Below are positions 27,096-36,430 of a stretch of DNA of 64,000 nucleotides, in pieces. The first letter of the stretch is position 1. Every line of letters starts with the position of its first letter. A program made the position numbers and the translations under genes. The notes below the pieces were generated by a model. The model was not told where the DNA came from and ran no database searches. It worked only from the letters and a program-made list of their open reading frames with translations. Source of the stretch: Sulfitobacter sp. SK012 (GTDB lineage: Bacteria; Pseudomonadota; Alphaproteobacteria; Rhodobacterales; Rhodobacteraceae); assembly GCF_003352085.1 (NCBI RefSeq), contig NZ_CP025804.1, forward strand, positions 3,410,001 to 3,474,000, read 5' to 3'.

Positions 27096-28067
27096 ATGGT
27101 GCGCGCGGCGCGAATGGAACGGTTGGCCAAAAGGGTCTCAGTGCTGGGGTGCGCCGCAGTTCTGGGTGCCTGCACTTTGGGCAGCCTGACCGGCGAGCCT
27201 GTCCTAACCCCGGTCGCGCGCCCTGCAGGCCTTGGCAACACAGCGGCTCCTGTTGTGGCAAAACCCACATCGGAGGCCAGCGCGCAATTGCGAAGCTACC
27301 TCAATCAGGTTCAATCCGCGCAACTGTCGCAGGGTTTGTTGCGCCGCGATGGTGGAGGTGAAGACACCCCCTTTACGGCTACGACATTGGCTCGCAACTT
27401 CGAGAAAATCGCATTTTACAATGAATACGATGGCAATTTTTCGGGTCGAGGCGGCAAAAGCCCGCTGCGTCGGTGGGAGACACCAGTCCGGATGCAGGTA
27501 ATATATGGCGCAGGAGTCCCGCCTTCCGAGCGAAAGCGCGCAAGTGCAGATGTTTCTGCATATGCCGCGCGCCTGTCACGCATCACACGCCACCCGATAA
27601 GCACTGGAGGGCGTCCCAACTTTGCCGTGATCATCGCAGGTGAAGACGATCGCGCCGAAGCACTGGCAGAAGCCGCGGCTCTCGTGCCCGGCATCACAGA
27701 AAACAGCCTAAAAGCGCTGCGCAATATGCCCCGCGATACTTATTGTGTCGTCGCGGCCTTTGCAGGTGGGCCCGATGCCAACACCTACACAGCCGCTGTT
27801 GCAGTAATTCGCGCTGAGAACCCATCGCTCTTGCGCCTGTCGTGCATTCACGAAGAGCTGGCTCAGGGTCTGGGCCTTGCCAATGACAGCCCTGCTGCGC
27901 GGCCTTCGATCTTTAATGATGATGATGAATTTGCACTCCTGACAGACCATGACGCCATGCTTTTACAGATGCTTTACGACCCACGGCTAAGCCCGGGCAT
28001 GTCGGCTTCTGAGGCCGCCGCGACGGTACTGGAAATCTCGCGTGAACTGACGGGCGGTCCAGCGTGA
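27096..28067 (+). CDS. DUF2927 lipoprotein
   Basis: 323 aa. The N-terminal signal peptide ends in a lipobox (AAVLGAC, Cys at about 26). The C-terminal half contains SCIHEELAQGLGLANDSP (about 249-266) and FNDDDEFALLTDHD, the hallmark of DUF2927, which resembles a metalloprotease-like HExxxxxG core with HEELAQGLG. ATG 27096 has AGGG seven bases upstream within the end of telA; an internal ATG at 27114 would also give a signal peptide. Periplasmic or outer membrane. Linkage to TelA suggests it belongs to the same envelope module. Confidence 0.8.
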   Translation: MVRAARMERLAKRVSVLGCAAVLGACTLGSLTGEPVLTPVARPAGLGNTAAPVVAKPTSEASAQLRSYLNQVQSAQLSQGLLRRDGGGEDTPFTATTLARNFEKIAFYNEYDGNFSGRGGKSPLRRWETPVRMQVIYGAGVPPSERKRASADVSAYAARLSRITRHPISTGGRPNFAVIIAGEDDRAEALAEAAALVPGITENSLKALRNMPRDTYCVVAAFAGGPDANTYTAAVAVIRAENPSLLRLSCIHEELAQGLGLANDSPAARPSIFNDDDEFALLTDHDAMLLQMLYDPRLSPGMSASEAAATVLEISRELTGGPA

Positions 28068-28161
28068 CAACGGCTTTTTCCCTCTCGATTATCTCTTGCC
28101 GCCTGACAGGGTGCCCAAGTAACCTATTTCCACAATCCTCAAACTGAACGGACACTGACCC

Positions 28162-29271
28162 ATGGGTATTTTCGATTTCCTCACCGGTGAATTCATCGAC
28201 GTCATCCACTGGACCGACGACACCCGCGATACAATGGTCTGGCGGTTTGAGCGTGAGGCGCACGAAATCAAATATGGTGCCAAACTGACGGTCCGCGAAG
28301 GCCAAGCGGCGGTGTTTGTGCATGAAGGCCAGATCGCGGATGTGTTTACACCCGGTCTTTATATGCTTGAAACCAACAACATGCCGATCATGACGACGCT
28401 GCAACACTGGGATCACGGCTTCAAAAGCCCATTCAAATCTGAGGTGTATTTCGTCAACACCACCCGGTTCAATGACCTCAAGTGGGGCACCAAAAACCCG
28501 ATTATCGTGCGCGATCCGGAATTTGGCCCGGTCCGCCTGCGCAGCTTTGGCACCTATAGCATCAAGGTGAGTGATCCCGCGCGTTTCTTGTCCGAGATTG
28601 TTGGCACAGACGGCGAATTCACCATGGACGAGATCAGCTACCAAATCCGCAACATCATCGTGCAGGAGTTCTCGCGGACCATCGCACGCGCGCAGATCCC
28701 GGTTCTGGATATGGCTGCCAACACCCGCGAATTGGGCAAATTGGTCGGTACCGAAATCGCTGCACAACTGGCCGAATACGGGTTGTCGATGCCAGAGCTT
28801 TACATTGAAAACATATCGCTGCCGCCCTCTGTCGAAGAGGTCATGGACAAACGATCCTCTATGGGTGTGATCGGAAATCTGAACGAATACATGCAGTTCC
28901 AAGCTGCCGAGTCGCTTGGCCGGGACGGCGCAGGTGCCGCCGCGATCCAGGCGGGCATGGGCGCAGGCCTTGGCATGCAAATCGGCGCGCAAGCCATTCA
29001 AGCTGGCCCATGGGGCGCACGGCCGGTCGCTGTTGGCAATCAAACGCCTCCGCCTCCGCCAGCCATCGAGAAGGTTTGGCATCTGGCCGAAAATGGCAAA
29101 ACAACTGGACCTTTTTCAAAGGCTGCGATGGGCCGGATGGCAGCAGAAGCAAAGCTGAGCCGTGAAAGCTATGTCTGGACACCAGGTCAGGATGGCTGGT
29201 TGCAAGCCGAAGATGTGGCAGAGTTGGCGCAGTTGTTTACGGTACTTCCCCCGCCCCCACCCGGCAGCTGA
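28162..29271 (+). CDS. SPFH-domain protein with C-terminal GYF_2 domain (YdjI-like)
   Basis: 369 aa. The N-terminal 260 residues are the SPFH/virion-core-like domain seen in B. subtilis YdjI (MGIFDFLTGEFIDVIHW start, VHEGQIADVFTPGLYML, LYIENISLPPSVEEVMDKR). A glycine/alanine-rich helix (about 255-285) and a proline linker lead to a GYF_2/DUF4339 domain (about 304-360: VWHLAENGKTTGPFSKA and WTPGQDGWL). SPFH proteins form membrane-bound oligomers; GYF_2 domains bind proline-rich partners. No transmembrane helix is present. Its neighbour encodes a zinc-ribbon membrane protein, as in the Bacillus ydj operon. Confidence 0.85.
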   Translation: MGIFDFLTGEFIDVIHWTDDTRDTMVWRFEREAHEIKYGAKLTVREGQAAVFVHEGQIADVFTPGLYMLETNNMPIMTTLQHWDHGFKSPFKSEVYFVNTTRFNDLKWGTKNPIIVRDPEFGPVRLRSFGTYSIKVSDPARFLSEIVGTDGEFTMDEISYQIRNIIVQEFSRTIARAQIPVLDMAANTRELGKLVGTEIAAQLAEYGLSMPELYIENISLPPSVEEVMDKRSSMGVIGNLNEYMQFQAAESLGRDGAGAAAIQAGMGAGLGMQIGAQAIQAGPWGARPVAVGNQTPPPPPAIEKVWHLAENGKTTGPFSKAAMGRMAAEAKLSRESYVWTPGQDGWLQAEDVAELAQLFTVLPPPPPGS

Positions 29272-29459
29272 TCTCGGATCTTCGCGCGGTTTGGTGTCGG
29301 CCGCCACAGTTGCTTAGTCACTAGACTTGCGAACGCAGGCGCGCTGCAGTTTTGTGCTTCCTACCGGTTAGCGGTGCTCCAGATCAGATAGCCCCCCGCG
29401 AGGTTGACCTCAGCCGACCAAGATTGAATGTTGCAGCAACCCTCAGCCAAAGGCGCATA

Positions 29460-30575
29460 ATGCCCCCTTTCGACACGCCTCCTGCACCGATCACGGATAT
29501 GCACCGCTTTCCTTGCGATGAATGCGGATCAGATTTGCGCTATGAACCGCAAGCGGCGCAATTGGTGTGCGATCACTGTGGCAATACCGAGGTCATCGAA
29601 GGCAGCGGATTTCGCACAACGCCAATCACCGAGCTCAATCTCGAGCGCGCACTTGCCGAAGATCTTGGCAGCGCCGAGATGGAAGAAACCCGCGTTACGC
29701 AATGCCCCAACTGCGCGGCTCAAGTTGAATTCGACCCCGACAAGCACGCAACCGAATGCCCCTTTTGTGCGACGCCTGTTGTCATCGACACCGGCACGCA
29801 CCGGCATATCAAACCGCGCGCGGTGTTGCCCTTTGGACTGACCGAGGAATTGGCCCGTGGGGCAATGACGGATTGGCTGGGACAGTTGTGGTTCGCGCCC
29901 GGTGGCCTCAAGGAATACGCGCGTAAAGGGCGCAAGATGGACGGCATTTACGTGCCCTATTGGACCTTCGATGCGCAAACCCGGTCGCGTTATACTGGCG
30001 AGCGTGGCACGGTTTATTATGAAACCCGCACCGTCATGCGCGACGGCAAACGCACGCAACAACGCGTTGCAAAAGTACGCTGGCGCAGCGCCTCTGGTCG
30101 CGTTGCGCGGTTTTTTGATGATGTACTGGTGCTGGCTGCAACATCGCTGCCCAAACGGTTTACGGATGCGCTTGAGCCTTGGGATTTGTCGGCACTTGAG
30201 CCTTACGCGCCCGAATACCTCGCCGGGTTCCGGGCAGAGGGCTATACCGTTTCCTTAGAAGCAGGCTTTGGCGAAGCGCGCCAACACATGGACCGAGTGA
30301 TTGAGCGTGACGTGAAATTCGACATTGGCGGCGACCGCCAGCGCATCCATTCGATCGGTACGGATATGGATGCGATGACATTCAAACATATCTTGTTGCC
30401 CGTCTGGCTCGCAGCTTACAAATATCGTGGGCGGACGTTTCGGTTTGTCGTGAATGGCCGCACGGGCCGGGTCCAAGGCGAACGCCCTTATTCAACGATC
30501 AAAATCATCTTTGCCATCATCGCCGGCCTGCTTGTCGCCGGAGCTGTAGGCTATGCATGGGCAATGAACCAATGA
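29460..30575 (+). CDS. double zinc-ribbon protein with C-terminal membrane anchor (YdjG-like)
   Basis: 371 aa. Two CxxC...CxxC zinc ribbons occur, CDECG/CDHCG (about 19-40) and CPNC/CPFC (about 82-105). A globular region of about 230 residues follows, and a single transmembrane helix (about 346-366, IIFAIIAGLLVAGAVGYAWA) ends the protein. TFIIB-like zinc ribbons with this plan accompany SPFH/YdjI-like proteins. The ATG at 29460 is preferred to a longer frame as upstream codons are not protein-like. The stop overlaps the nitroreductase start (ATGA). Confidence 0.8.
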   Translation: MPPFDTPPAPITDMHRFPCDECGSDLRYEPQAAQLVCDHCGNTEVIEGSGFRTTPITELNLERALAEDLGSAEMEETRVTQCPNCAAQVEFDPDKHATECPFCATPVVIDTGTHRHIKPRAVLPFGLTEELARGAMTDWLGQLWFAPGGLKEYARKGRKMDGIYVPYWTFDAQTRSRYTGERGTVYYETRTVMRDGKRTQQRVAKVRWRSASGRVARFFDDVLVLAATSLPKRFTDALEPWDLSALEPYAPEYLAGFRAEGYTVSLEAGFGEARQHMDRVIERDVKFDIGGDRQRIHSIGTDMDAMTFKHILLPVWLAAYKYRGRTFRFVVNGRTGRVQGERPYSTIKIIFAIIAGLLVAGAVGYAWAMNQ

Positions 30576-31246
30576 ACAAAATCGATACCCTCACCGACAT
30601 TTTACGTACGCGCCGATCATGCCGGGCGTTTCTGCCCGAACCCGTCCCAGAGGATGTGCTGAAACAGATTGTCGCGACCGCGCGCCATGTGCCGTCGTGG
30701 TGTAACGCGCAACCTTGGCAGGTCACCATGACCCGCGGTGCTGGAACTGAAACCTTGCGGGCAGCCCTTACTGAAGCCGCGAGTAAAGGCACCGTGCCAA
30801 AGCCCGATCTTGACTGGCCGTCAGGGTATTCTGGCGCATATGCGGAGCGACGCAGGACATGCGGGTTTCAGCTTTATGATGCTGTTGGCATCGAAAAATC
30901 TGACCGCGTGGGCCGCATGCAGCAGATGCTACGCAACTACGCCTTTTTCGATGCGCCTCATGTGGCAATCGTCTCTTCGCCCGCCGAACTGGGGCCCTAC
31001 GGCGCAATGGACAGCGGCGGTTTTGTCACCGCCTTTACGCTGGCCGCGACGGCTTTAGGGATCGCCACGATCCCGCAGGCAGCGATTGCAGGATACGCCC
31101 CTTTGCTGCGCGAACATCTTGGATTAACTGAGGATCGATTGATCCTTTGCGCGATTTCACTGGGATATGCGGACAAGGACCATCCCGCCAATAGTTTCCA
31201 AACAGAGCGTGCCACCCCCGATGACATTATTGATTGGGCTGATTGA
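30572..31246 (+). CDS. nitroreductase family protein
   Basis: 224 aa FMN-dependent nitroreductase fold: [14 protein letters not shown] (FMN phosphate arginines, about 12-25), SWCNAQPWQ (about 42-50) and a C-terminal [13 protein letters not shown] segment. It probably reduces quinones or nitro compounds with NAD(P)H. The ATG used overlaps the preceding stop; an alternative ATG 15 bases upstream is possible. The TGA shares a base with the ATG of dtd. It may be part of the envelope-stress transcript or merely follow it. Confidence 0.88.
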   Translation: MNKIDTLTDILRTRRSCRAFLPEPVPEDVLKQIVATARHVPSWCNAQPWQVTMTRGAGTETLRAALTEAASKGTVPKPDLDWPSGYSGAYAERRRTCGFQLYDAVGIEKSDRVGRMQQMLRNYAFFDAPHVAIVSSPAELGPYGAMDSGGFVTAFTLAATALGIATIPQAAIAGYAPLLREHLGLTEDRLILCAISLGYADKDHPANSFQTERATPDDIIDWAD

Positions 31247-31692
31247 TGCGGGCCCTCATCCAGAGGGTCAGTGATGCATCAGTCAGTGTAGATGGCGCAC
31301 AGATTGCTGGTATTGACGCAGGGTTGTTGATCTTAGTGTGTGCCATGCCCGGTGACAGCGGAGACACGGCATCTGCCCTCGCGCTCAAGATCAGCAAGCT
31401 GCGGGTTTTTCAGGATGCGGAAGGCAAGATGAACCTAAGTCTGGTGCAAACCGGTGGTGCAGCATTGGTCGTGAGCCAATTCACCTTGGCTGCGGATACA
31501 TCACGCGGAAACCGTCCGGGTTTTGCAGGTGCTGCGGACCCCGAACAGGGCAAAGTGGTGTACGAAGCCTTTGCCACGCATCTTGGCAATTTGGGTATCA
31601 CGGTCGAAACTGGACGCTTTGGTGCGGATATGGCCGTGCGCCTGACCAACGATGGGCCGGTGACGATCTGGATGGATACGGACGCGCCGTAG
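31246..31692 (+). CDS. dtd: D-aminoacyl-tRNA deacylase
   Basis: 148 aa. [15 protein letters not shown] start, the [17 protein letters not shown] catalytic segment (about 78-94) and a C-terminal [11 protein letters not shown]ly-cisPro motif identify Dtd, which hydrolyses D-amino acids (and glycine) from mischarged tRNA. The ATG shares one base with the nitroreductase stop; a TTG three bases earlier is less likely. Full length. Confidence 0.94.
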   Translation: MRALIQRVSDASVSVDGAQIAGIDAGLLILVCAMPGDSGDTASALALKISKLRVFQDAEGKMNLSLVQTGGAALVVSQFTLAADTSRGNRPGFAGAADPEQGKVVYEAFATHLGNLGITVETGRFGADMAVRLTNDGPVTIWMDTDAP

Positions 31693-31738
31693 GGATATTG
31701 CATTGACAGCAAGGGTTTGGGCGAAGAGGCTTAGCCTT

Positions 31739-33733
31739 ATGACACATACCCCCAACACCCTCCGCGAGATTACCGAAGATCCCGACATGGGGATCACACT
31801 GTCCGATGGCACCCGCTTGTCCACACGGGCATGGATGCCGCAGGATGCGGGCGATGATCCGGTCCCGATGATCTTGGAGTTCCTGCCTTACCGAAAACGC
31901 GACGGCACCTGTGCGCGCGACGCGCTGACCCATCCATGGTTTGCGGCCCGCGGCTATGCCTGTCTGCGCGTGGACATGCGCGGCAATGGCGACAGTGAAG
32001 GGATCATGACGGATGAATACACCGCCCAAGAGCTGGCCGATGCCGTCGAAATCGTGAATTGGGCCGCTTCGCAGCCTTGGTGCAATGGCCGCGTGGGGAT
32101 GATGGGGATCAGTTGGGGCGGCTTCAATTCGCTACAGGTCGCAGCGCTGGCTCCAGAGCCGCTCAAGGCCATCATTACGCTGTGTTCGACCGTGGACCGT
32201 TTTGCCGATGACATCCACTACAAGGGTGGCTGCCTCTTGAATGAAAACCTAGGTTGGGGGGCGACGATGTGGTCGTACTCCTCGCGCGCACCCGATCCTG
32301 CGCTGCGCAAAAATTGGCGCGAGATGTGGCTGGACCGGTTGGAAAACGAACCGTTTTTGCCGTCTGTCTGGCTGCGCCACCAAAGGCGCGACGCCTATTG
32401 GGAGCACGGCTCAGTCATTGAGGATTATTCCGCCATCAAGGCCAAAGTTCTGGCCGTCGGGGGGTGGGGCGATGCTTATAAAAATGCCGTGCCGCAGTTG
32501 GTTGAAGCGTTACCCGGGGCCAAGGGTATCGTCGGGCCGTGGGTGCATAAGTACCCGCATTTCGCCGTGCCCGAACCGCGCATTGGCTTTTTGCAAGAAG
32601 CACTGCGCTGGTGGGACCGTTGGTTAAAAGACGCAGAAACCGGCGTTGAAGATGACCCCGCCTACCGTGCCTACCTGATGGATGGCGTGCGCCCCGCGAC
32701 ATGGTATGCAAATCGGCCGGGTCGCTGGATAGCCGAAGCTGAAGGGGCCACAAGGCATCTGCCAGTTCAAACCCTTCACCTGACAGATGCCGCGCTTAGC
32801 GATGCACCGGGGGCGCTTTCCGAGACAGTCGCCTCTCCTGCTCATTGTGGTGGGGCGTCGGGAGAGTATTGCGCCATTTGGTTGGGTCCGGAAATGCCGG
32901 GGGACCAACGCGAGGATGATGCACTTTCGAGCTGTTTTGACAGCGCACCTTTGGCCGCGGATATGGACATTGTCGGCGCGCCGCGTTTGAATTTACGCCT
33001 AAGTGCGGACCGCCCGCAGGCCCAGATCGCCGTTCGGCTGTGTCATTTGCATCCCGATGGGGCCAGTACCCGGATCACCTATGGCGTGCTGAACCTAAGC
33101 CATCGAAACGGAGCTGCGAATCCGGAACCGATGAAGCCGGGAACCGTTCAAGAGGTTACTGTTGCGCTTGATCAAATCGCCTACCGGGTGCCAAAGGGGC
33201 ACCGGTTGCGGGTTGCCGTATCAACCGCCTATTGGCCCTTGATTTGGCCGGCACCTGAGGCCGCTACGCTGTCGTTGAAATCCGGGCAGATCACCCTGCC
33301 CCAGCGGCCCAGTCCGGGCGGTGACGAGGTCAGTTTTCCTCCCCCCGATGCAGCCGCCCCGTGGAAAGTGGAAACCCTGCGCGAAGCTGCACATGTCAGA
33401 CGGCGCGAAGTTGATATGACAACCGGGATGGTGTCGTTGGTAATTGAGGATGATTTTGGCAAGGAACGCGATGAAAGCCACGGCTTGATTGCTGGATCGA
33501 TTGCGCGAGAACGCTGGGATATCCATCCTGATGATCCATTGTCCGCACGCGGGACTTGTCATTGGAGCGATGAGCTGGAGCGCGATGATATCGTCCTGCG
33601 CACAGAGACATCCTGCGAGATGTGGGCTGATGCGCAAACCTTTCATTTAACTGCGCAGATTGATGCATTTGAGAACGACGTCCAAATCTATACCCGCACG
33701 CTACACGACAGCATTCCGCGGGATGCGCTGTAA
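31739..33733 (+). CDS. CocE/NonD family alpha/beta hydrolase
   Basis: 664 aa. An alpha/beta hydrolase core with nucleophile elbow GISWGG (123-128, Ser125) is followed by the CocE cap and a C-terminal jelly-roll X-Pro dipeptidyl-peptidase-like domain (about 380-640). The FLPYRKRDGT segment (48-57) and RGNGDSEG oxyanion/loop region (81-88) are typical. No signal peptide, so cytoplasmic. Family members include cocaine esterase, acylases and X-Pro peptidases. It lies 120 bp upstream of a peptide-type ABC importer, and may act on the imported substrate. Confidence 0.88.
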   Translation: MTHTPNTLREITEDPDMGITLSDGTRLSTRAWMPQDAGDDPVPMILEFLPYRKRDGTCARDALTHPWFAARGYACLRVDMRGNGDSEGIMTDEYTAQELADAVEIVNWAASQPWCNGRVGMMGISWGGFNSLQVAALAPEPLKAIITLCSTVDRFADDIHYKGGCLLNENLGWGATMWSYSSRAPDPALRKNWREMWLDRLENEPFLPSVWLRHQRRDAYWEHGSVIEDYSAIKAKVLAVGGWGDAYKNAVPQLVEALPGAKGIVGPWVHKYPHFAVPEPRIGFLQEALRWWDRWLKDAETGVEDDPAYRAYLMDGVRPATWYANRPGRWIAEAEGATRHLPVQTLHLTDAALSDAPGALSETVASPAHCGGASGEYCAIWLGPEMPGDQREDDALSSCFDSAPLAADMDIVGAPRLNLRLSADRPQAQIAVRLCHLHPDGASTRITYGVLNLSHRNGAANPEPMKPGTVQEVTVALDQIAYRVPKGHRLRVAVSTAYWPLIWPAPEAATLSLKSGQITLPQRPSPGGDEVSFPPPDAAAPWKVETLREAAHVRRREVDMTTGMVSLVIEDDFGKERDESHGLIAGSIARERWDIHPDDPLSARGTCHWSDELERDDIVLRTETSCEMWADAQTFHLTAQIDAFENDVQIYTRTLHDSIPRDAL

Positions 33734-33791
33734 CAAGGCCGTCACGCCGTCGGGGCATTACCACTTGCGAGACGTGGGAAAATGCGCGACG

Positions 33792-33807
33792 TTGATTCAT
33801 CAATCAA
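33792..33807. promoter_or_regulatory. perfect inverted repeat upstream of the peptide-type ABC operon
   Basis: TTGATT and AATCAA flank CATC, 47 bases before the ATG of the binding-protein gene, a position suited to a repressor site. No regulator gene is adjacent. Confidence 0.3.
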
Positions 33808-33853
33808 TAAAACAGCGCATAAAAGACGCTAAAAATCTAACGGGAGAACCAAA

Positions 33854-35458
33854 ATGAACGATCAACTCAAATTTCTAAGTAGCAAGGTCACGAAGGGCCT
33901 GATGACGCGCCGTGAATTTGTCGGCCGCGCAGCTGCACTGGGTGTAACGGCAGCGGTTGCAAATACCATGCTGTCTGACGCTGCAAAAGCTGATGGCCAC
34001 GCAACGCCAAAGCGCGGCGGCATGTTGCGCGTTGCCTCTGACGGTGGCGAGTCCACAAACACACAAGACCCTGCCCTGACAGCGTCCGAAGTGCCGCTTA
34101 ACAACCTGCGCGCTTGGGGTGAAACACTTGTAGAAGTCACTGAAAACGGCGAAATCGATTACCGGATGGCCGAAAGTGTTGAGGCATCTGCCGACGCCAA
34201 GCAGTGGGTCTTCAAAATTCGCAAAGGCATTCCTTTCTCCAACGGCAAGGACATGACAGCGGAAGACGTTCTGAAAACAATGGAACGCCATTCAAATGAA
34301 GACAGCCAATCGGGTGCTCTGGGCATCATGAAAGGCATCGCAGGGATGAAAGTCGACGGCGATAACTTCATCGTTGATCTTGAAACAGCAAACGCTGACC
34401 TGCCGTTCCTGATGGCCGACTACCACCTGATGATCCAGCCAAACGGTGGTATGGACGATCCAGGTGCCGCGATCGGTACAGGCGCGTACACGCTTGAAAT
34501 CGACGAGCCAGGCGTCCGTCACGCATTCAAACGCCGCGAAGACTATTGGGATTCAGAGAACCGTGGTTGGGCCGATGAAATTGAACAACTTGTCCTGAAC
34601 GACGCCACCGCACGTACCGCTGCCCTGCAGTCTGGTCAGGTTCACGCCATCAACCGCGTTGATCCCAAAGTTGCAGCTCTTCTGGACCGTGCACCAAACC
34701 TTTCGGTACAGTCCGCTTCGGGACGTGGCCACTATGTCTTTATAGCGCATGTGGACACAGCACCCTTTGACAACAACGATGTGATGCTGGCGCTGAAATA
34801 TGCGATTAACCGTCAAGAAATGGTCGACAAGATTTTGCGCGGCTTCGGTTCGTTGGGCAACGACATGCCAATCAACTCGTCCTACCCGCTGTTTGATGAC
34901 ACAATTCCACAGCGTGAATTTTCCATCGAGAAAGCCAAAGAGCATTACGCAAAATCAGGCCATGACGGCTCACCGATCGTTCTGCGCGTTGCAGACGGTG
35001 CGTTCCCGGGCGCTGTTGATGCCGCAGCTCTGTTCCAGCAAACAGCGCAAGCCGCTGGTATCCCACTGGAAATCAAGCGTGAACCAAACGATGGTTACTG
35101 GTCAGAAGTTTGGAATGTACAACCATTCTGTGCGTCTTATTGGGGCGGTCGTCCGGTCCAGGACCAGATGTATTCCACAGCCTATCTTTCGACAGCTGAC
35201 TGGAACGACACCCGTTGGAAGCGACCTGAGTTTGACACGATGCTCAATGCAGCCAAGGCTGAATTGGACAACGGCAAGCGCAAGGAAATCTATTCCCAGA
35301 TGGGCCGCATGCTGAACGAAGAAGGCGGATTGATCCTGCCAATGTTCAACGACTTTGTCTCGGGTGTATCCAACAACCTCGGCGGTTGGGTTACCGATGG
35401 CAACGGCGGCATGATGAACAACAAAGCAATGATCAGATGCTGGGTGAACGACGCTTAA
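33854..35458 (+). CDS. ABC transporter substrate-binding protein, family 5 (dipeptide/oligopeptide/nickel type), Tat-exported
   Basis: 534 aa. The N-terminus has a twin-arginine motif, MTRREFVGRAAALG (17-30, R19-R20), and cleavage near AKADGHA. The mature part is a family 5 solute-binding protein: WGETLVEVTENGEI, GIPFSNGKDMTAEDV and a C-terminal MNEEGG-like segment. Tat export suggests folding in the cytoplasm, seen for many roseobacter peptide binders. GGGAGA precedes the ATG. First gene of a four-gene operon with two permeases and a double ATPase; substrate unknown. Confidence 0.92.
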   Translation: MNDQLKFLSSKVTKGLMTRREFVGRAAALGVTAAVANTMLSDAAKADGHATPKRGGMLRVASDGGESTNTQDPALTASEVPLNNLRAWGETLVEVTENGEIDYRMAESVEASADAKQWVFKIRKGIPFSNGKDMTAEDVLKTMERHSNEDSQSGALGIMKGIAGMKVDGDNFIVDLETANADLPFLMADYHLMIQPNGGMDDPGAAIGTGAYTLEIDEPGVRHAFKRREDYWDSENRGWADEIEQLVLNDATARTAALQSGQVHAINRVDPKVAALLDRAPNLSVQSASGRGHYVFIAHVDTAPFDNNDVMLALKYAINRQEMVDKILRGFGSLGNDMPINSSYPLFDDTIPQREFSIEKAKEHYAKSGHDGSPIVLRVADGAFPGAVDAAALFQQTAQAAGIPLEIKREPNDGYWSEVWNVQPFCASYWGGRPVQDQMYSTAYLSTADWNDTRWKRPEFDTMLNAAKAELDNGKRKEIYSQMGRMLNEEGGLILPMFNDFVSGVSNNLGGWVTDGNGGMMNNKAMIRCWVNDA

Positions 35459-35473
35459 GGGCGTCTTGAACTA

Positions 35474-36430
35474 ATGCATCCAATAGCAAAACTGATAGTC
35501 CAGCGTGTATCGCTGGGCTTGATGCTTCTCTTCGCAGCATCAATCCTTATTTTTGGCGGCACAATGATGCTGCCCGGCGACGTGGCCCAACAAATTCTGG
35601 GCCAGTCTGCGACCCCCGAAAGCCTTGCCAACCTGCGCGAAAGCCTGGGCCTGAACGATCCGCCCGTGGCCCGCTACTTCCAATGGCTCGGAGGTTTCCT
35701 AACAGGAGATTTGGGCACCGCTCTTACCAATGGCCGCGACATTGCTGAAAGCCTTGGTTTCCGACTTAAAAACACACTTTTCCTTGCTTTCTGGGCTGCA
35801 GTTATCTCTGTCCCTCTGGCAATATTCCTTGGCCTCTTGGCTGTTCGCTACAAAGACCGCTGGCCTGATAAAGTGATCTCGGCTGTTACGCTGACAACCA
35901 TTTCCATCCCTGAATTCATGATCGGCTACGTCCTGATCTATTGGGTTTCGATCAAATGGGGCATGTTTTCCTCAGTTGCGATCATCAACGACGGCATGAG
36001 CCTTGCTGAAAAGCTCAACGCGATTGCCATCCCAGTCATGGTTCTCACCCTCGTGGTGCTCGCACATATGATGCGTATGACCCGCGCCGCAATCCTGAAC
36101 GTGATGCAGTCCGCCTATATCGAGACCGCAGAACTCAAGGGTATGGGGATGCTGAAAATCATCGCCAAACACGCCTTTCCGAACGCCATCGCGCCTATTG
36201 TGAACGTCGTTATGATCAACCTCGCCTACCTGGTTGTTGGTGTTGTGGTTGTTGAAGTTGTGTTCGCCTATCCGGGCATGGGACAATATCTTGTGGACCA
36301 CGTGTCCAAACGAGATGTTCCGGTTGTGCAAGCCTGTGGCCTGATTTTTGCGGCTGTGTACATCGGTCTGAACTTGATCGCTGACATCGTGTCCATTCTT
36401 GCCAACCCAAGACTGAGGCATCCAAAATGA
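35474..36430 (+). CDS. ABC transporter permease, DppB type
   Basis: 318 aa with six membrane helices. LGLNDPPVARYFQWLGGFLTGDLG (split here: LGLNDPP, then GDLG) is the family's periplasmic N-terminal region, and the EAA loop ETAELKGMGMLKIIAKHAFPN-like segment (about 217-237) contacts the ATPase. The last four bases overlap the next gene (ATGA). Forms the heterodimeric channel with the DppC-type permease. Confidence 0.92.
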   Translation: MHPIAKLIVQRVSLGLMLLFAASILIFGGTMMLPGDVAQQILGQSATPESLANLRESLGLNDPPVARYFQWLGGFLTGDLGTALTNGRDIAESLGFRLKNTLFLAFWAAVISVPLAIFLGLLAVRYKDRWPDKVISAVTLTTISIPEFMIGYVLIYWVSIKWGMFSSVAIINDGMSLAEKLNAIAIPVMVLTLVVLAHMMRMTRAAILNVMQSAYIETAELKGMGMLKIIAKHAFPNAIAPIVNVVMINLAYLVVGVVVVEVVFAYPGMGQYLVDHVSKRDVPVVQACGLIFAAVYIGLNLIADIVSILANPRLRHPK

